Positions 14,001 to 31,194 of a stretch of DNA of 64,000 nt are shown here, piece by piece; positions within the stretch are counted from its first letter, which is position 1; each line of letters opens with the position of its first letter. Origin of the DNA: Echinococcus granulosus (taxonomy: Eukaryota; Platyhelminthes; Cestoda; Cyclophyllidea; Taeniidae). The position numbers and the translations under genes were made by a program. Location: contig NW_020170490.1 in NCBI RefSeq assembly GCF_000524195.1, positions 134,664 through 198,663 on the forward strand, given 5' to 3'. A model generated the notes under the pieces. That model saw only the letters and a program-made list of their open reading frames with translations. It did not search any database and was not told the origin of the DNA.

Positions 14001-17000
14001 CCGTGGTCCACTCAACATATAGTATTTTCAGTGCCTTAATTTCTTCTCCCCTTGCCCCTTCTCCTTTCTATACTTCGTCCTTTGCACCAGCCCAGAACAC
14101 ATGACTCCGGGGGTGTGGGACTACGTCTTTTTGGGCAAAGGCGATCCCACGAAACTCGCGAATGAGCGCTATACAACCGTCACCGTGGCTTCGCTGCAAC
14201 ATCTGCGCAAGGAATTTCTTTACTGGTATCCCGTAGATCTGCACGTCAGTGGCAAGGATCTACTGCCTAACCACCTTACCTACTACCTCTACAACCACGT
14301 TGCAATGTGGCCCGAGGATCCCCAACTCTGGCCCAGGAGTATTTTTGCCAACGGTTTACTACTACTCAACTCTGAAAAGGTATGTCTTTTCGTTGGGGGC
14401 TTTCAAATGTTAAGCCCTTGGTAAAATTACCTCTTTCCAGGTCTTCGCTTTGGAATTCTTGATTTTTAGGGACATTTTTGTCTATTAATTATTTCACTGG
14501 TGGAAAAGATAGGACGGTGATTATTGCTACCTTCCCTTTTAGATGTCCAAATCGACTGGGAATTTCTTGACGCTTTCCGATGCGATAGACAAGTATTCCG
14601 CCGATGGTGAGCTTGTGTAGTATGGGAACGGAAGTACTGCTCTTTTTTATACATAGCCTTTGATATATGAGGCGACACTTAAATTTCCCACTTATAGTCA
14701 TTGGAAATTGTTGGCGAAGTAACGGTTGATGCCTTTGGGTTAAATGATCTCTTTTAAAATTAACATGTCCTGGCTAGGTAGAGAATGTCTTTTGAGTAGT
14801 TCTCGTAGACTATCAGTACAATACTTTTTTTCAAACTATTTTACTCAATGGACTGTCTAAATTATAAGCAAGTAGGATTTAGACGTAGTTCCTCAAGTAA
14901 AAGGCTAGCTATTTTAATGGATAGGATAGTTTAATTAATAATGACGAAGTCTATTATATCACATTCATCCTTGCTTTGGGTTATGCTGAAACTTATTAAT
15001 TAAAACAAGAACCTTCGGGACACTCTCCTGAAAATTGTCTAAGTAACATTTGTAACTGATTCGAGTGGTTGAAGTGATCGCGATCATAACAATCTGTACC
15101 TTGTACTCAGGGCTACGCCTAGCACTGGCCGACGCTGGCGACACCCTCGAGGACGCCAATATGGAGGAGTCGATGGCTGAAGCCGGTCTTCTTAGACTCT
15201 ACTCACTCTACGAGTGGATAAACACAGCCATTCAGGCTTTGAAGAACCCTACTGCCGCCGACTTCAGAACTGGCCCTCTGAATCTTCATGCTGATAAAGT
15301 ATTTGAAAAGTAGGCTCATTTTCACTCATATATTACGTTTTTTTCTGCTTTCTCAGACTTGTAAGCATGGAATCTGTACCCAAGTTGTGGATCCTAACTG
15401 ATGTTAGGTCCAGTTAGTATGGAAAAGTAGGTCTTTTGAAAACTGGGTTTATTCCTTTTTTCATTATGGCCGCTATTCGGAACTGAGAAGACTCAGTTTG
15501 GAATTCCATTTGCTCTTTTCCCTTCAGTGATCTGCGTCGGACCGTTATAAGTGCTGACAAGCATTACTCGGCTCAGAACTACAAAGAGGCTCTACGAGTT
15601 GTTTTCTACGAATTTATTGTAAGATATCCTTTCCTTTTTGCTAACTGTGACAGTGTAACCCTATTTTTTCACTTTATTCTTTAAACATTGTCTGACCGAA
15701 GGGCTTGGTGCTGTTTTTGGCATGACTCACTGCAATGACCTGTTGTAGGTCATGAAGACTTGTAGAATGCTTTCGATTGTTTATGTGGATTATAAAAGAG
15801 ACACTCCTCTCCTTCCCTCCCCAGTCTGTCGCTGTAATACTCCCTGTCATGCTCTCGACTACTGCTCTCTTATTTTCAACCCTTATATCATAAAATGCCG
15901 GTCGAAAATGGTGGATAGTGTGATTCAGACGCGTCTGCTCCACGAATTTTGACTTGGGCCCCACCAGAAGTTACCGCTTAGGATTGGTCTAAACCACCCA
16001 GTTTTGGTGACAGATCACTTAGCTAGACGCAATATACTAAGGAATGATTGTCTGCATGAGTTAGACGCTTTTATGCTTTGGACGTGTTCACGATCTTCCT
16101 AGGGAGCGTTTAAAGCACACTCCCCTAGTTGTGATGATGTTCCGGTATCCGCCCTCCTCATAGAATAATGAAGTGTGGTACACGGTCGAGGCAATGGTAC
16201 CCTAGGGGGTGCAAAGTCAGTGTAAAGAGACACATTTGCTCTCCTCGTTACAGGCCTGCAAGGACCGCTATCGCGAAGTGTGTCAGAAGCGTGGAATGCA
16301 CGCGAGTCTAATCAGGCGGTACATTGACCTACAGACAATCCTCCTCTCACCCATCTGCTCGCATGTATGCGAGCACATCTGGCGCAATCTCCTTGGTCAC
16401 GAACAAAGCATTTTCAAGTCCACCTGGCCTAAACAAGTCGAGGTGGTCGATCCCAAGATTCTTGCTGAAGGTAGGTGTGTACTTCGAAGCTGGGTCTACC
16501 AACCTTCTTGCTTCACCGAGTGGTTGGTTTATCATTTTCATACACACCAGCTGTCTCCGTCCATTGCACATTTTCTTGTTGATTCAGACACGATATCGAA
16601 ACAAATTTAGACTAGGAGAGCCTACCCTAGTAGGCATTGCACTCTAGGATCCTTTGAGCGTTTGCTGCCGCTCAGACGTTTATTGTTCCACTTAAATTCG
16701 GGCCGGACAGACACTGAACACCCACTTTATATTCATATCAAGGCCATCCTACATCGATTCCATTGTTTCAAGCTCAACCAATCTCTTTGCGACACGCGAT
16801 CCGATGTGACTAGTTACTACAACCTGACGGCTAACACATCAAACATGTGACACCGTTTTTTTGAATTATGTTTGTTGTTATTCAGAACCACGATTTCGCT
16901 TAAGCCTGAGGTAAGAGACGTTAACTTTGTCAATCAAGGTCGCTACTTGGATGACGTGGCGCGCTCCTTCCGTCTTCAACTGAAGCAAGCTCTCACTGTG

Positions 17001-18379
17001 CGAGGACCCAGGGGCAAAGGAAGTGGTGGTGTGAAGACGCAGTATCAGGCGCCGCAAAAACAACCGCCTAAGCAACCCACTAATGCCATTGTCTGGGTCG
17101 CCAGAGCCTACCCAACTTGGCAGGTTAGATGTCACACCTGAATGGCCCCTACTTTGGTTTATTCTAATGTGTCGTGTGCTCAATACTAAATTTGGGTGTT
17201 CTGATTTTCTTCTAGGCTGTAACATTTCTTCGCGATTCCATGGTTTTTCAGGTCGTGTTATGCCCTTGCTGAAACCATACGTCTACCTCCTCTGTTACCA
17301 GCATGGAGCCGCTTTTCAGCCTCTCGTGGATGTTACTGTAGTTTAAAGTTAGCCTTTTCTTTGGCTTTAAGGCAACGATCTTGAATGTGCTACACTCCCT
17401 GTTGACGAAGGCGGATGGATTGCCGGACAACGCGACAGTCTTGCAGGCTCTACAGCCCCACATGAAGTCGTTAGGCAAGCAGGCAAAGCGAGCGATGCCC
17501 TTCGTTCAGTTGGTTCGTGAACGCTTCCTTTCCAACGGCGAGCAGACATTAAATGTGAGGTTGGAATTAGATGAACAGGCCGTTCTGGAAGCGAACCGTG
17601 ATTACCTCGTTGCCAATCTCGGCCTTGATGCCGATGGATTAGAGGTAACTAGCGCTACAAATGACTACTTCGGAGGTCTCGATGTGTCTAAGTGTTATCC
17701 CGTGGATATGCACGCGTCGTGATCACCCAATTTTTGGCCCCCCTCCCTAGATTCGGGATGCAGCCATGTCGGACGATGTGAAGGTGAAAGAATCCGTCTG
17801 TCCAATGGAACCAATGATAGTGTTTCAAACGCCGACACCAGGGGTTGGCGTCTCTCTAGTCAATCCTGCTGTGGGATCGGGCCTCTTTTCTGTAGAAACT
17901 CTTCAAATCCACGATGGCGACACGGTGGACCAGGTCACCAAGCGTCTACTCAAAGTCTGCCGCTCCACCACGACCACTGGTCAGGGTAAGACGTCTACTT
18001 CTGATCCTAAATTTCAAGGCAACCAGCACCATTAGTCCCCTCTTTGGTGCATCCCGTGAGATGAACCCGCAATTTCCATCGTCGTACAATGACGATACCA
18101 CCTCAATCTAGCATCGCTAAATTCCGTTCCCAATCTCGGCATACATCCTTTCTTGTTCTAGCCGTGGAGGAGTTGCTCCTCTACCGATACTTGAACCCAC
18201 TGAAAGACTCTCGAGCAATGCCTCCGGTGCCGACGGAAAGATTGTCCAAGCTTCACCCCACCGACAAATTCCTTGTCGATGCGTCTGTCGGTAGTATCAC
18301 CGTTTCCATGGAAGGCGACAAAGTCGCCGAAGTTGGCGATAAGCTTGTCTACACCAATGCAGTGCACCCGCTGAATTGA
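11041..18379 (+). CDS. LARS1: Leucyl-tRNA synthetase, cytosolic
   Basis: Class Ia synthetase charging tRNA-Leu in the cytosol. Exons: 11041-11619, 11666-11842, 11919-11986, 12067-12247, (12302-12313?), 12338-12689, 13007-13279, 13568-13729, 13813-14021, 14091-14379, 14543-14606, 15111-15309, 15528-15618, 16254-16470, about 16918-17123, 17372-17644, 17751-17985, 18162-18379. The catalytic HIGH motif is seen as [10 protein letters not shown] in exon 1. The KMSKS motif is split by an intron (SEK at 14379, MSKSTGN from 14543). The CP1 editing domain includes [13 protein letters not shown] and [14 protein letters not shown]. The anticodon-binding region ([11 protein letters not shown]) and the eukaryotic C-terminal extension follow, ending [11 protein letters not shown]. 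The third intron begins with GC (AG/GCAAGT at 11987). The stretch 12248-12338 is unresolved: a possible 12-nt microexon is two bases out of phase, and the editing domain seems to carry extra residues just after it. The start of exon 16918 is uncertain. Convergent with SEL1L, about 240 bp away. Confidence 0.95.
11987..12066 (+). other. GC-AG intron in LARS1
   Basis: The exon ends ATTAG and the intron starts GCAAGT, the usual consensus of GC-AG introns. Only this donor keeps the frame into the next exon (phase 2, KIR to EVLKGKEK). The nearby GT (GTACTC) gives a frame shift. Confidence 0.75.
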
Positions 18380-18615
18380 ACAAACCCCCTTTCGAATCCT
18401 GTCTTATATCGGGAATATCTTCTGGATAAAAGGACTTTGGTACATCATGATGGTTGTGGATGACACACACTCGCTTCCAGCCCATGCAGCAAGAATCAAA
18501 ACTTCGAGGTGTTTACAAAACCTTGCATTTCAACCGTTGACAAGCAGTTGAAGAAGCGAGAGATAGGTGGTAATTAAGTGAGCCTTCTTTACAAAATAAG
18601 TACCCGGGAGATATT

Positions 18616-22610
<3,995 letters not shown>

Positions 22611-24401
22611 CTAAAGTAAAGTGGTTAATAACACAGCGACACATACAATCATCGAGGAGACAAGAAATCAGAGCCAACAACGAAAACCTTTCCAATTGGT
22701 TCATTTACGTACGTCGGCGTTTTCAATAAGATAGATAAATAAAACTGTACATTGTTAACTTGTTTGTTCACGAAAAAAGGCAGATAGGATTTTTGATGGA
22801 CACATGGAAAATGATATTACACTTTTCGATTGAGCGAACTAAACAAGCTAATGAATTAGGGTTTCTTTAATACCAATTTACCAAGAAGTTAAAAAATTTT
22901 TTGTCTGAAAGTCGTATCTGTGTCTGGAAATATGCAAAGCAATGAGACAACGCAGCATAACCTAGCAGTCTGCAATGAAAGTTTGTGAAACCACCTTAGA
23001 GCAAAAGATGGTAAATAAAATTTATAAATTGTATAAAGAAAGGTTTGCGCATGAATTTTTTTTTAGAAATGAGCCAAAAGGTTGGCTTTGGGTACACTTA
23101 GAGGGGCATGTTATTCCACATTTTACAATTCGGCAAGTAATAGAAAGCCAAATCTGCATTTTAAAATTTGAATTTAAATACTGGGCGATAATTTAGCTAG
23201 TGTTAATATGGACTTATTAGCCGCATAGCGCAAATCGCGCTCTATCTGTATGCTTTGGCGACTACCTGCTTTCTTCGTTTTTCAGCCCTGTGTGTTGTCA
23301 AATTTTTCTCCAGCTCCTGCTCGCAAGTAGAAGACTGCTATTAGGAAGTTAGATGTACGTTCAACCAAACTTAAAGGGGTTGGGGTCCTCAAAGGATGTA
23401 AGTGCCGCGGCATTATTAATGCTGCTATAATAAACATGTTCTGCATTTGTTTCCACTGCTGCTTTTTGCCATAGTCTATACGTGTCCTTCGTTTAAGGGT
23501 TTTCTCTTATAAACTGCATTGTTTTTGTGTTTTACTCGGCCTTTCGTTTGGTTCCTGGTTTCCATGCTGATTTTGTTTTTCGGGCTCGTTTTTTTGATAT
23601 TCATCTCTTGAACACCTTAGTAAGTTGAAGTCTTCCTAAAATTCACAATTCCTTTTTTCTGATTGAATATTTTACCCAATACTTTTTTTGCTCTGAACGA
23701 CTAGATGGACTTTCACGCCCTGATTTTCCTGCTTTGGTTAATGAAAACCTTGAGCTGTCTTCTCTTAGTTAAGAAAAATTTGGCTGCCAATGCACTTTAC
23801 CGAAATGCAAAAAATCACTTTTTAACAATGGGTGCCTGGTTTTACATCAGATTTGTGTTATGATAGTGATAACTGATGTTCTGAATCTTCTTATGAAAGG
23901 TGTAGGTGAAGCAGACTTCGGTTCCGGAATGTGTACTCGTTTAACCTTTTAAAGCCTTGGATCTATCCGAACATGTCCGAACACGCAAAGGAGTGTTAGT
24001 TGGGTATCATTATGGCACTCTATTTGGAAATCGGCTATTTGCATAAATCGTTACGGTACTGTCACATATCTGGCCCGTGTGCTTACTCATCGTCGTGTGG
24101 GTTTGTGGACCGTCTTCTTTGGATGAGTAAGACTATTCATGTAAATGGAGAGGCCACAGTGACCACAGAATCACATTGCGTCACTTGTGCGTCTAGCAAC
24201 AGCTACTCAGTATCCCACATAACCCTTGCGAGCGCATAGTACGTTACTCTCCACTTTCTCATCATGTCGCCTGGCTTCGGTTACCTCGAGAGACGTCTTC
24301 ATGTAATTAGTCCTTTAAACATTGAAGACTTCCTTTTCAGTGTTGTCTAACCTCTGACATTGTTTATATGTGATAACCTTCGCATTCATTGCTTCTTTTA
24401 G
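22611..24401. other. Intergenic region between divergent SEL1L and PLK4
   Basis: AT-rich, no recognised gene. Short open frames at 22975-23196 (+) and 24000-24239 (+) lack any recognisable domain or splice support. A possible PLK4 first coding exon, 24264-24302, begins with ATG, runs 13 codons and meets a GT donor in the right phase for 24402, but it carries no conserved residues. Confidence 0.45.
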
Positions 24402-27400
24402 GATTTTCAGGTTTTTGAACTCCTCGGCCGTGGGGGCTTTGCGCAAGTGTATAGAGCCAAGTCGGTCATCACTGGTCAGGAGGTTGCAATCAAAATGGTG
24501 GGCTTCAATTTCACGTTTCTTGTTTTGGGTGCATTCCTAATAAACCATCTAATCTTCAAACAATTTTATACGTTGCTTTGTCATCTTTTGAAGATTACTT
24601 ACAATTCTCTTGATTTCTCGTCGAGTGTCACTAGGCTTCATTTTGATTATCCAAACCTTTGTTTGATAATATTACATCTATTTTTGGTGTTTAGATTGAT
24701 AAAAAATATATGCATCAACATGGCCTCACTCATCGTGTTCAACGAGAGGTCGAAATCCACAGTCGTTTGAAGCATCCTGCGGTTCTCGAGGTTCGTTGTC
24801 TCCTACTAATCTCACTTGACTCTTGTGTTACCTTGAAACTTGGTAGAGTTGCGGGGCTAGATGTTTTATTATGAGCGGACTAGCTCATTTTTTTTCTTTT
24901 AGTTATACACATGCTTTGAAGATGCAAACTACGTTTACTTGGTCCTCGAATTTTGTGACAATGGGGAGCTACAGGCTTACATTCGGCAGAACGGATCTGT
25001 TTCGGAGGACATGGGTAAGCTCGCTGTTCCCCATACATCGCCTCCAAGTTCAGTTCTGAGTCCAAAATTGGTAAATAACGTAGAAAATGGCGTAAATATG
25101 TCTTTGTGCTCATATACTATGCCAATTTTCTCTACCCAGATTTGGCAAACTTTCCTAGATGTATGATACAAGTGGGTGTTATTATCCGTTTTTGGTAGCG
25201 ATTAGTTGAGGGAAATGTTCGTTCTAATGAGTCTTTGTAGATTAAACCGTAATTAAGTATTACTTGGGCATTACTTTTAGCAATCTCCATTGACTTATTA
25301 CTCTGTCATAAGAGTTTCCAGTCAGGGATACTGAACGGACGTGCAATACACCACAGTGGTTCCTGAAAATGGAGTCACGTGGCCGGAATGGTATATCCTT
25401 GCACTTGGTTGTCAAAATGTCAAAAATTCGACAAAAGAAGCAGAACACAACGCGTTTTTTTGAAGTCGGTCACGCTATAAGTGAATGCTGGTGGAAACCA
25501 CCAGATAGGATTCAGGAAATTGTTGTCATTCAGAATGCCACTAGTTCGCTCTGTTGCTTTGAGTCTACTGATTGGTAGTAGAAAGCTCCTACTCCAATGC
25601 CTGTTGGTTGTTGTAACCCCTGATTGGGATTATTCTAAGACATATTAAATAAGTTTAGTTGGTGATCAAGATGCTACCATTGATTGACTTCTTGACTAGG
25701 TCATTTCTCTAATTCCATACCCTTTGTCACTCTCTCGAAGCACTGCTCACTGAATTCCCGGGTAAAATCTTACCCCTAATTACGCTAGCTGAAGGGGACT
25801 TCTTTCGTTGAATACTGCTATATTCTGTGCACTTTAGCCAGCATTTCTCTTTTCAGCTCGTCACTATATGAAGCAAATCATCAGTGGCTTGCTCTACCTT
25901 CATTCACACAACATCCTCCACAGAGATCTCACTTTGGCTAACCTTCTGCTGACAAAGGACATGAAAGTGGTAAACGGGCTGTTAAAGTACTTTCAAATTG
26001 GCGGTTTACATGAATTACAAACTACTTAATGATCATTTTGTAGAAAATCGCTGACTTCGGCCTCGCGACCAAAATTGAGCCTGGTGAAGATCACACCACC
26101 ATGTGTGGCACACCTAATTACATCTCACCGTAAGTCTCGACGCACCTATTTTTTAGTGAACGGACCTGTTCAGGGATATTATGCTATATCCTCCAACCCC
26201 CTCAATGTGTTTTATTTCCAGTGAGGTGGCAAGTCGAGGTCACCAGGTTCTGGAGACGGACGTTTGGTCTCTTGGTTGCATGCTCTACACCCTAGTGGTG
26301 GGTCATCCTCCATTTGATACGCGCGAGGTCAGAAGTACCCTGAGTCGAGTAATCGCCGGGGATTATGAAATGCCTGAACATCTCTCTCCCGATTGCTCTG
26401 ATCTCATTGCCAAACTCCTGCGGAAGCAACCGCAGGATCGTATCAAACTCTCCGATATGATCAGACATCCCTTCATCACTAGGAGCACAACACCTCGACG
26501 TAAAATGGTGAAGCTAATGTCACATTTTTTCTCTTTTTTATCAACGAAAGGAATGCATTTAATATCTCAGCAAATGTCAATATTGACCAACTACATTGCG
26601 AGTTAAGGCTGTATTTTATGTTTTTCCACTACACCTTTGTCCAGGAGCACTCCAGAGACAGTGGGATCGATTCAATGTCGCGTACACCCACCATTGGAAT
26701 GCAGTCAAACTCACTCACTGCAACGACAACCACTACAGCTTCCACTGCAAACAGTCGTCACTCCCTGCCTTACCGACCGGGTGCGAGCATTCTGCCTCCA
26801 CGTCCAGCCTCCCGCCTGTCAGTGGATATGCATCGTTCGACGCAGAACCAGCAATCTGGTCACCAGACGCCTCTGACCCCCTTCGATTCTAGAGGTCACC
26901 AACCGCCAACTTCTGCCACGCGATTGCGCGGTGGCTCTCTACAACACCTTCTTCCTCCTTCAAAGAGTATGTCAGGCCTATCTCTTGCGACCTCATCGCC
27001 TTCTCCTTGTCGTTCCGCCTCAGTGGGAAATCTTCAGCGCATTTCACATCAGCCGAGACTCTCACCTCTCTGTACCTGTCGCCTGCGCCCAATGCGCACA
27101 GTCACACGGATGGCAGTGATCAACATTCTCCCTGATGAGTCGGTCTGTTTGGAGTTTTTTGACCCGCAGGTGGATCAACAGAAGCTCGTCGTCGAAGTGA
27201 TGGGCATTTCGGCTGATGGACAGGAGGTGATTATCTATCACCCTAATGGAGGACGTGGGGTGCCTCCAAATACGAACAGCCCGGTAGCAGCCCGCTCTGG
27301 CGACACGTATGGAGTATATAGACTTGCTCAGCTCCCTGAGAAGTACTGGAAGAAGTACCAGTTTGTGTCCAAGTAAGACTGAGATTCTTTGTCCCTGGAT

Positions 27401-29257
27401 TGAATGGTTCGTGTATCAGCCAATAGAAGTTTCCTTATTGTTTTGGCATCTTAAGCAGCGCAAGCGAACTCTGATTACTCCTAATGTGTGATCAAGTTTA
27501 ATTCCATTTGCTAGGTACAAATGTTTATTTTTATTGCTTTCACTTCAAATTCACTGGCTTTTCGGCGTTATTGACGGAGTTATTTCATTTTTTTCTGCTA
27601 GATTCATAAATATGGCCAAGGCTCATACACCCAAAGTGACGCTGTACACATCGCGAGCAAAGTGTATTCTAATGGAGAAGGTGGAGCCTCAGGCGGACTT
27701 TGAGATGGAGGTGCTTACAGACGGTAGTCGGGTTATCTGTCTCGGTGGTGAGGCAACCGGAACGGTGCAGGTCATTACACAGACCAACGGCACCGTTACT
27801 GTTGATCGCAAACAGCCTTTGGACAACCTGCCAACTACCACTCGGGAACTCATTTCCTACGCAGAAAGGGTGAGCCGCAACAATGAGGACTGGTTAAGCA
27901 CGTGGGATGTTTGGGTCAGATTGGGGCGGGGATTGTCTTTTCCACTTCGCTACCAATGCTGAATTTGTATGCCTCTTCCGGGTTTTATCACTCGTCTGTT
28001 GTGCATTTTCGCATCCAGACTCAGGCGTCCCACGCCGTGAATGCTCCGAGGATTTATTTGCTGTGTCTTCCACACTGGGCTCCGTCGCGGTCGGGATCGC
28101 CACTAACAGATGCCTTTGAAGTGTTGATATCATATGGATTTGGGTTTCACCCATTCTTTCATAAGCTCTTTGGCACCACATGCTACTCCATCCAGGCATC
28201 AGTGCTTGAACTGGCCCACAATGGAGCGCAATTGTGGATGTGGTATCACCACGGTAACATCTCTTTCATAGCCGTCAAACTAAAGCCGCAGCTTGATTTG
28301 AATGTTCTTTGTATCCCATTCACCCAAATGCACTCCTTTTACTCCATCCTCTACCGAGTAGACGTTTGAGACCGCCTACATGCGTTGCTTTTTGTTTCCT
28401 CAAAATCATTATGGAATTCCGGTGACACGTCTTCACTCATCGCAAATCCGCTTATTCTGAGCGGCCATGGGCAATTGTTGAGGGAGATGCTCTGAGTCAT
28501 CGCTTACGCGCTGTAGCAGGGCTGGTTGCGCGAGCCCCACCCATGCCGTTTTAATTGCTGGACCGTTTTTTTGTCGGGCCATCTTTGCCAACACTGACGT
28601 GCTAAACCCACCAACTTACTAAGCTTTCATTAACGGAGCAATTTTCATTGAAATTCAGTCCCAAATCATTGCACTCAATGAGTTACCTTGTGTGGATCAC
28701 CTGAATTTGTCCAAGTACTTATCAATGTTTTCCTTTCCAAGTGCCGACGTCGCTGTCTGGAGGTTGAAAGTTCACTGGAGAAGTTCAATGTCGCCCTATC
28801 TCCGCTGGATGCAGAAGTTTCCTCGCCTTTCCCCGTAATAATTGGTCGTCGATCTTGCGCCGCTTCTAAAACCTCATCCAAAGGCCCCGTCTCATCCACA
28901 TGCCTCTCTCAGCTCGTGGCTAGCTGCAGTACCTCGGTCAGCGATAGTCAGCCGCGCTCTTTCTCGCGCCACTACGATCCTGTATTTGTTCCCTCCGTTG
29001 GGTGGGTCTCACAGCCCTCTCCGGAGGAGTTGCAAGTTCAATTCAACGACGGCGCCCGGCTTGTAGTTGTTTACTCCACAGCGACAGTCCACAGCATCCG
29101 CTACCATCCACCGGCAATAGCTGGAGAGGAGGAAGAGGAGCAGGTCTACTCGACTGCGTCATCGTCCACACCTCTGCCAGCCGAAGTGCGGAGCCGTTTG
29201 GAGGTCATTCCAAAAGTTGTTAAATGTCTTCGTTCGAGGTCTAAAACTCCATCCTGA
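24402..29257 (+). CDS. PLK4: Polo-like kinase 4 (SAK), centriole duplication kinase
   Basis: Serine/threonine kinase that starts centriole duplication. Exons: 24402-24497, 24695-24790, 24903-25014, 25857-25969, 26044-26129, 26222-26507, 26645-27372, 27602-27869, 28742-29257; every phase closes, giving 766 residues before the stop (fly SAK 769, human 970). Kinase motifs in order: glycine loop [16 protein letters not shown], the PLK4 signature [16 protein letters not shown], activation loop [10 protein letters not shown], and DVWSLGC. Right after the kinase is DSGIDS, a beta-TrCP-type degron. A Ser/Thr/Pro-rich linker follows, then the cryptic polo boxes ([38 protein letters not shown] split as expected) and a C-terminal polo box with GWVSQPS and [11 protein letters not shown]. 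The first exon opens in phase 0 with no AUG. Start codon is either 24264, another upstream exon, or spliced-leader supplied. Confidence 0.95.
26657..26674 (+). other. Predicted beta-TrCP/Slimb phosphodegron in PLK4
   Basis: The six codons read DSGIDS, an exact match to the DSGxxS consensus bound by SCF-beta-TrCP after phosphorylation. It sits directly after the kinase domain, where animal PLK4 proteins carry their autophosphorylated degron. This suggests that trans-autophosphorylation limits PLK4 level here too. Confidence 0.7.
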
Positions 29258-30109
29258 TGGGCTGAAATGGGTTTCGCCTCTCACCTCCATCTGTGATATG
29301 TACAAAATATTACTCTTGGCTTTACCTCCCACTGTTCGTTTGCCTTCCAGGTTGTACCTAAGCTTTGCATCCGGAAGTGAATATGGGGATTTGCGCCCAC
29401 TTTTCTGCATAATTTCGAGTGGTACTGTGATAGGCTGTGTAGTTGTTACTCGGGCATGTTCCAACGTAGTTTCAAAAAGCTGGCTGTCGAGGGGTTTAGG
29501 TGACAGCTATTGACATATAGTGGAATTAAATCGTCTTGTCCATGATTGAGTTGTTAAAAATAGCTGAATTAACCATTGCCAAGCGATGTGTCTGCATTAT
29601 TTGCTTGAAGCGCCTTTTTGATTACGCGGTCAGATAAAGCTGCCCTCGACTCTTCTGTACATCAGTAGTATGTCCTCCGACCTCAAAGGTGACTCAGGGC
29701 GGTACAGAAGGTCATGAAGATTTGTTTCATGGTGAGATCAAGGCGACCGGTCGTTAAATTGGATCATCGACTTTTAATTGATTATCTAGGAGGTGGAAGT
29801 GATTGGTCGAATTTTCTGCTGTCAGCTAACTGTGTCATGCGAAGCTAGAACCCGATATTTACATATTTTTGCTTAAGAACAGTAATTAGACCGATTTGGC
29901 TTGCTTGTGTGGGCAATTGAGGTTCCGTCAGTGTACTTCTGCTTGGCGGAATGCCCTTTGCGTCATGCTAGCGCCGCCCCCCTTTCCCAGCCCTTCCATG
30001 CGTCGGCAATACATATTCCGTTCTATAGTTATGTTTTCTTTCATTTTAAGGCGCTGCATTGGTGACAGCGGAAAGTAAATCCGTTCCTAGAGGACAGCTA
30101 TCCGGATTT
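29258..30109. other. 3' flank of PLK4
   Basis: No gene seen. About 29600-29700 contains a short block (CTTCTGTACATCAG and neighbours) that matches the terminal block of the dispersed repeat seen at 39820-39870 and near 30880, so a fragment or an outlying end of the repeat lies here. Confidence 0.45.
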
Positions 30110-30920
30110 CTATTACTAAATGCTAAGCTTGAACGCTAAGGAAGAATGGCATGGCCTACGGATGGGAGACTCTCTAACGACCCCTTATAGAAGGATTGAA
30201 AATGACGTCTACATTTGGCAACTGTACCAGTCCCGTGTTCTGCAGGAATGCCACTAAAAATGAAGGGGCACTAGCCGTGAACCATCTGGAGAAGTTCAGT
30301 TCCTATATTAAGATGTCAGTGAAGTGAACAAGTGATACCTCCCTCACCTCTCTACTAGCCAAATAGAATCCAAAAAGGTGTGACTGGACATGATCAAAGT
30401 GTGAACAAAGTGGCAAGGAAGAATAGACACGAAACCTCATATTCACGAAGTTATTAATAGTCCTCTCTTTTACGAAGTAACTCCGATTTTAGTCAGGGTT
30501 CTTACAGCTAGCGATGAACATGCAAGATGGGCAGTGTATTCCTCCTTACCGCCAATGCAGTTCGCAAACAGGACGAAATCCCAGATCCAGTGGAAATGCC
30601 AAGAGAGATCAGTGACGTTGCGGTCAAATGTCTTCTCGGTTTCGCGCAAATTCGATAACTGGCGTGGTTGGTTCGTGAGTGCTTCTCCCTACGTCACCGA
30701 ATGCATTCTGATGGCCGATATGGAAAGATAACCAAGGAGAGATCGACAGGGATGACACTCAAAAGGATAGAGGGGCTCAGTAATGCTTTAATTATTTGTT
30801 TAACTTTTCGTTTTGGTTCCACGGACACTTAAAGGTCTCTCTTCCGCGACATGGTTTTTGGGCCATAGCAGTAGCCTCTCAGATCTTTTGTACCATTTCA
30901 TCAAACCATTACAGAGCCCT
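30110..30920 (-). repeat. Dispersed repeat, copy B
   Basis: Similar over nearly its whole length to 1-620 and, inverted, to 32270-33010. The block at 30605-30629 contains the GACGTTGCGGTC core shared with 391-420. On the minus strand this copy has the best conserved translated frame (RNVTDLSWHFHWIW), with no recognised domain. The terminal block is at about 30875-30900 (GCAGTAGCCTCTCAG). It lies between PLK4 and the WDR gene. No gene is seen in the rest of 30920-31194. Confidence 0.75.
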
Positions 30921-31194
30921 GATTGTTCAAAATTTTTCATCACTTTTCCATAACTGCATTTGATCCTTAAGTTGAAGATACTTGTCAACCTAAGCAACAT
31001 AAATTCATGTGTTTTTTTTTCTTTCTAAAAATCCATTAAACAAAGTGGCCAAGCCAATTTGGTTTATCAGCAATGTCAATATGTGAGGCATATATTACTG
31101 ATTAATTACAAGTAGATTTGCAACAAAACCAATAGCCTAGTCTTGGTTACTAGGTCAACTTGACGATAAACAAAGCCACGACACAAAGCTCGAG

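Noticed and set aside
22975..23196. 73-codon open frame between SEL1L and PLK4
   Set aside because: AT-rich, no splice support, no domain, no conservation evidence available.
27902..28369. 155-codon open frame on the plus strand inside PLK4
   Set aside because: It lies in the 870-nt intron between 27869 and 28742. Skipping it keeps the PLK4 frame and the expected polo-box sequence, and the translation has no recognisable domain.
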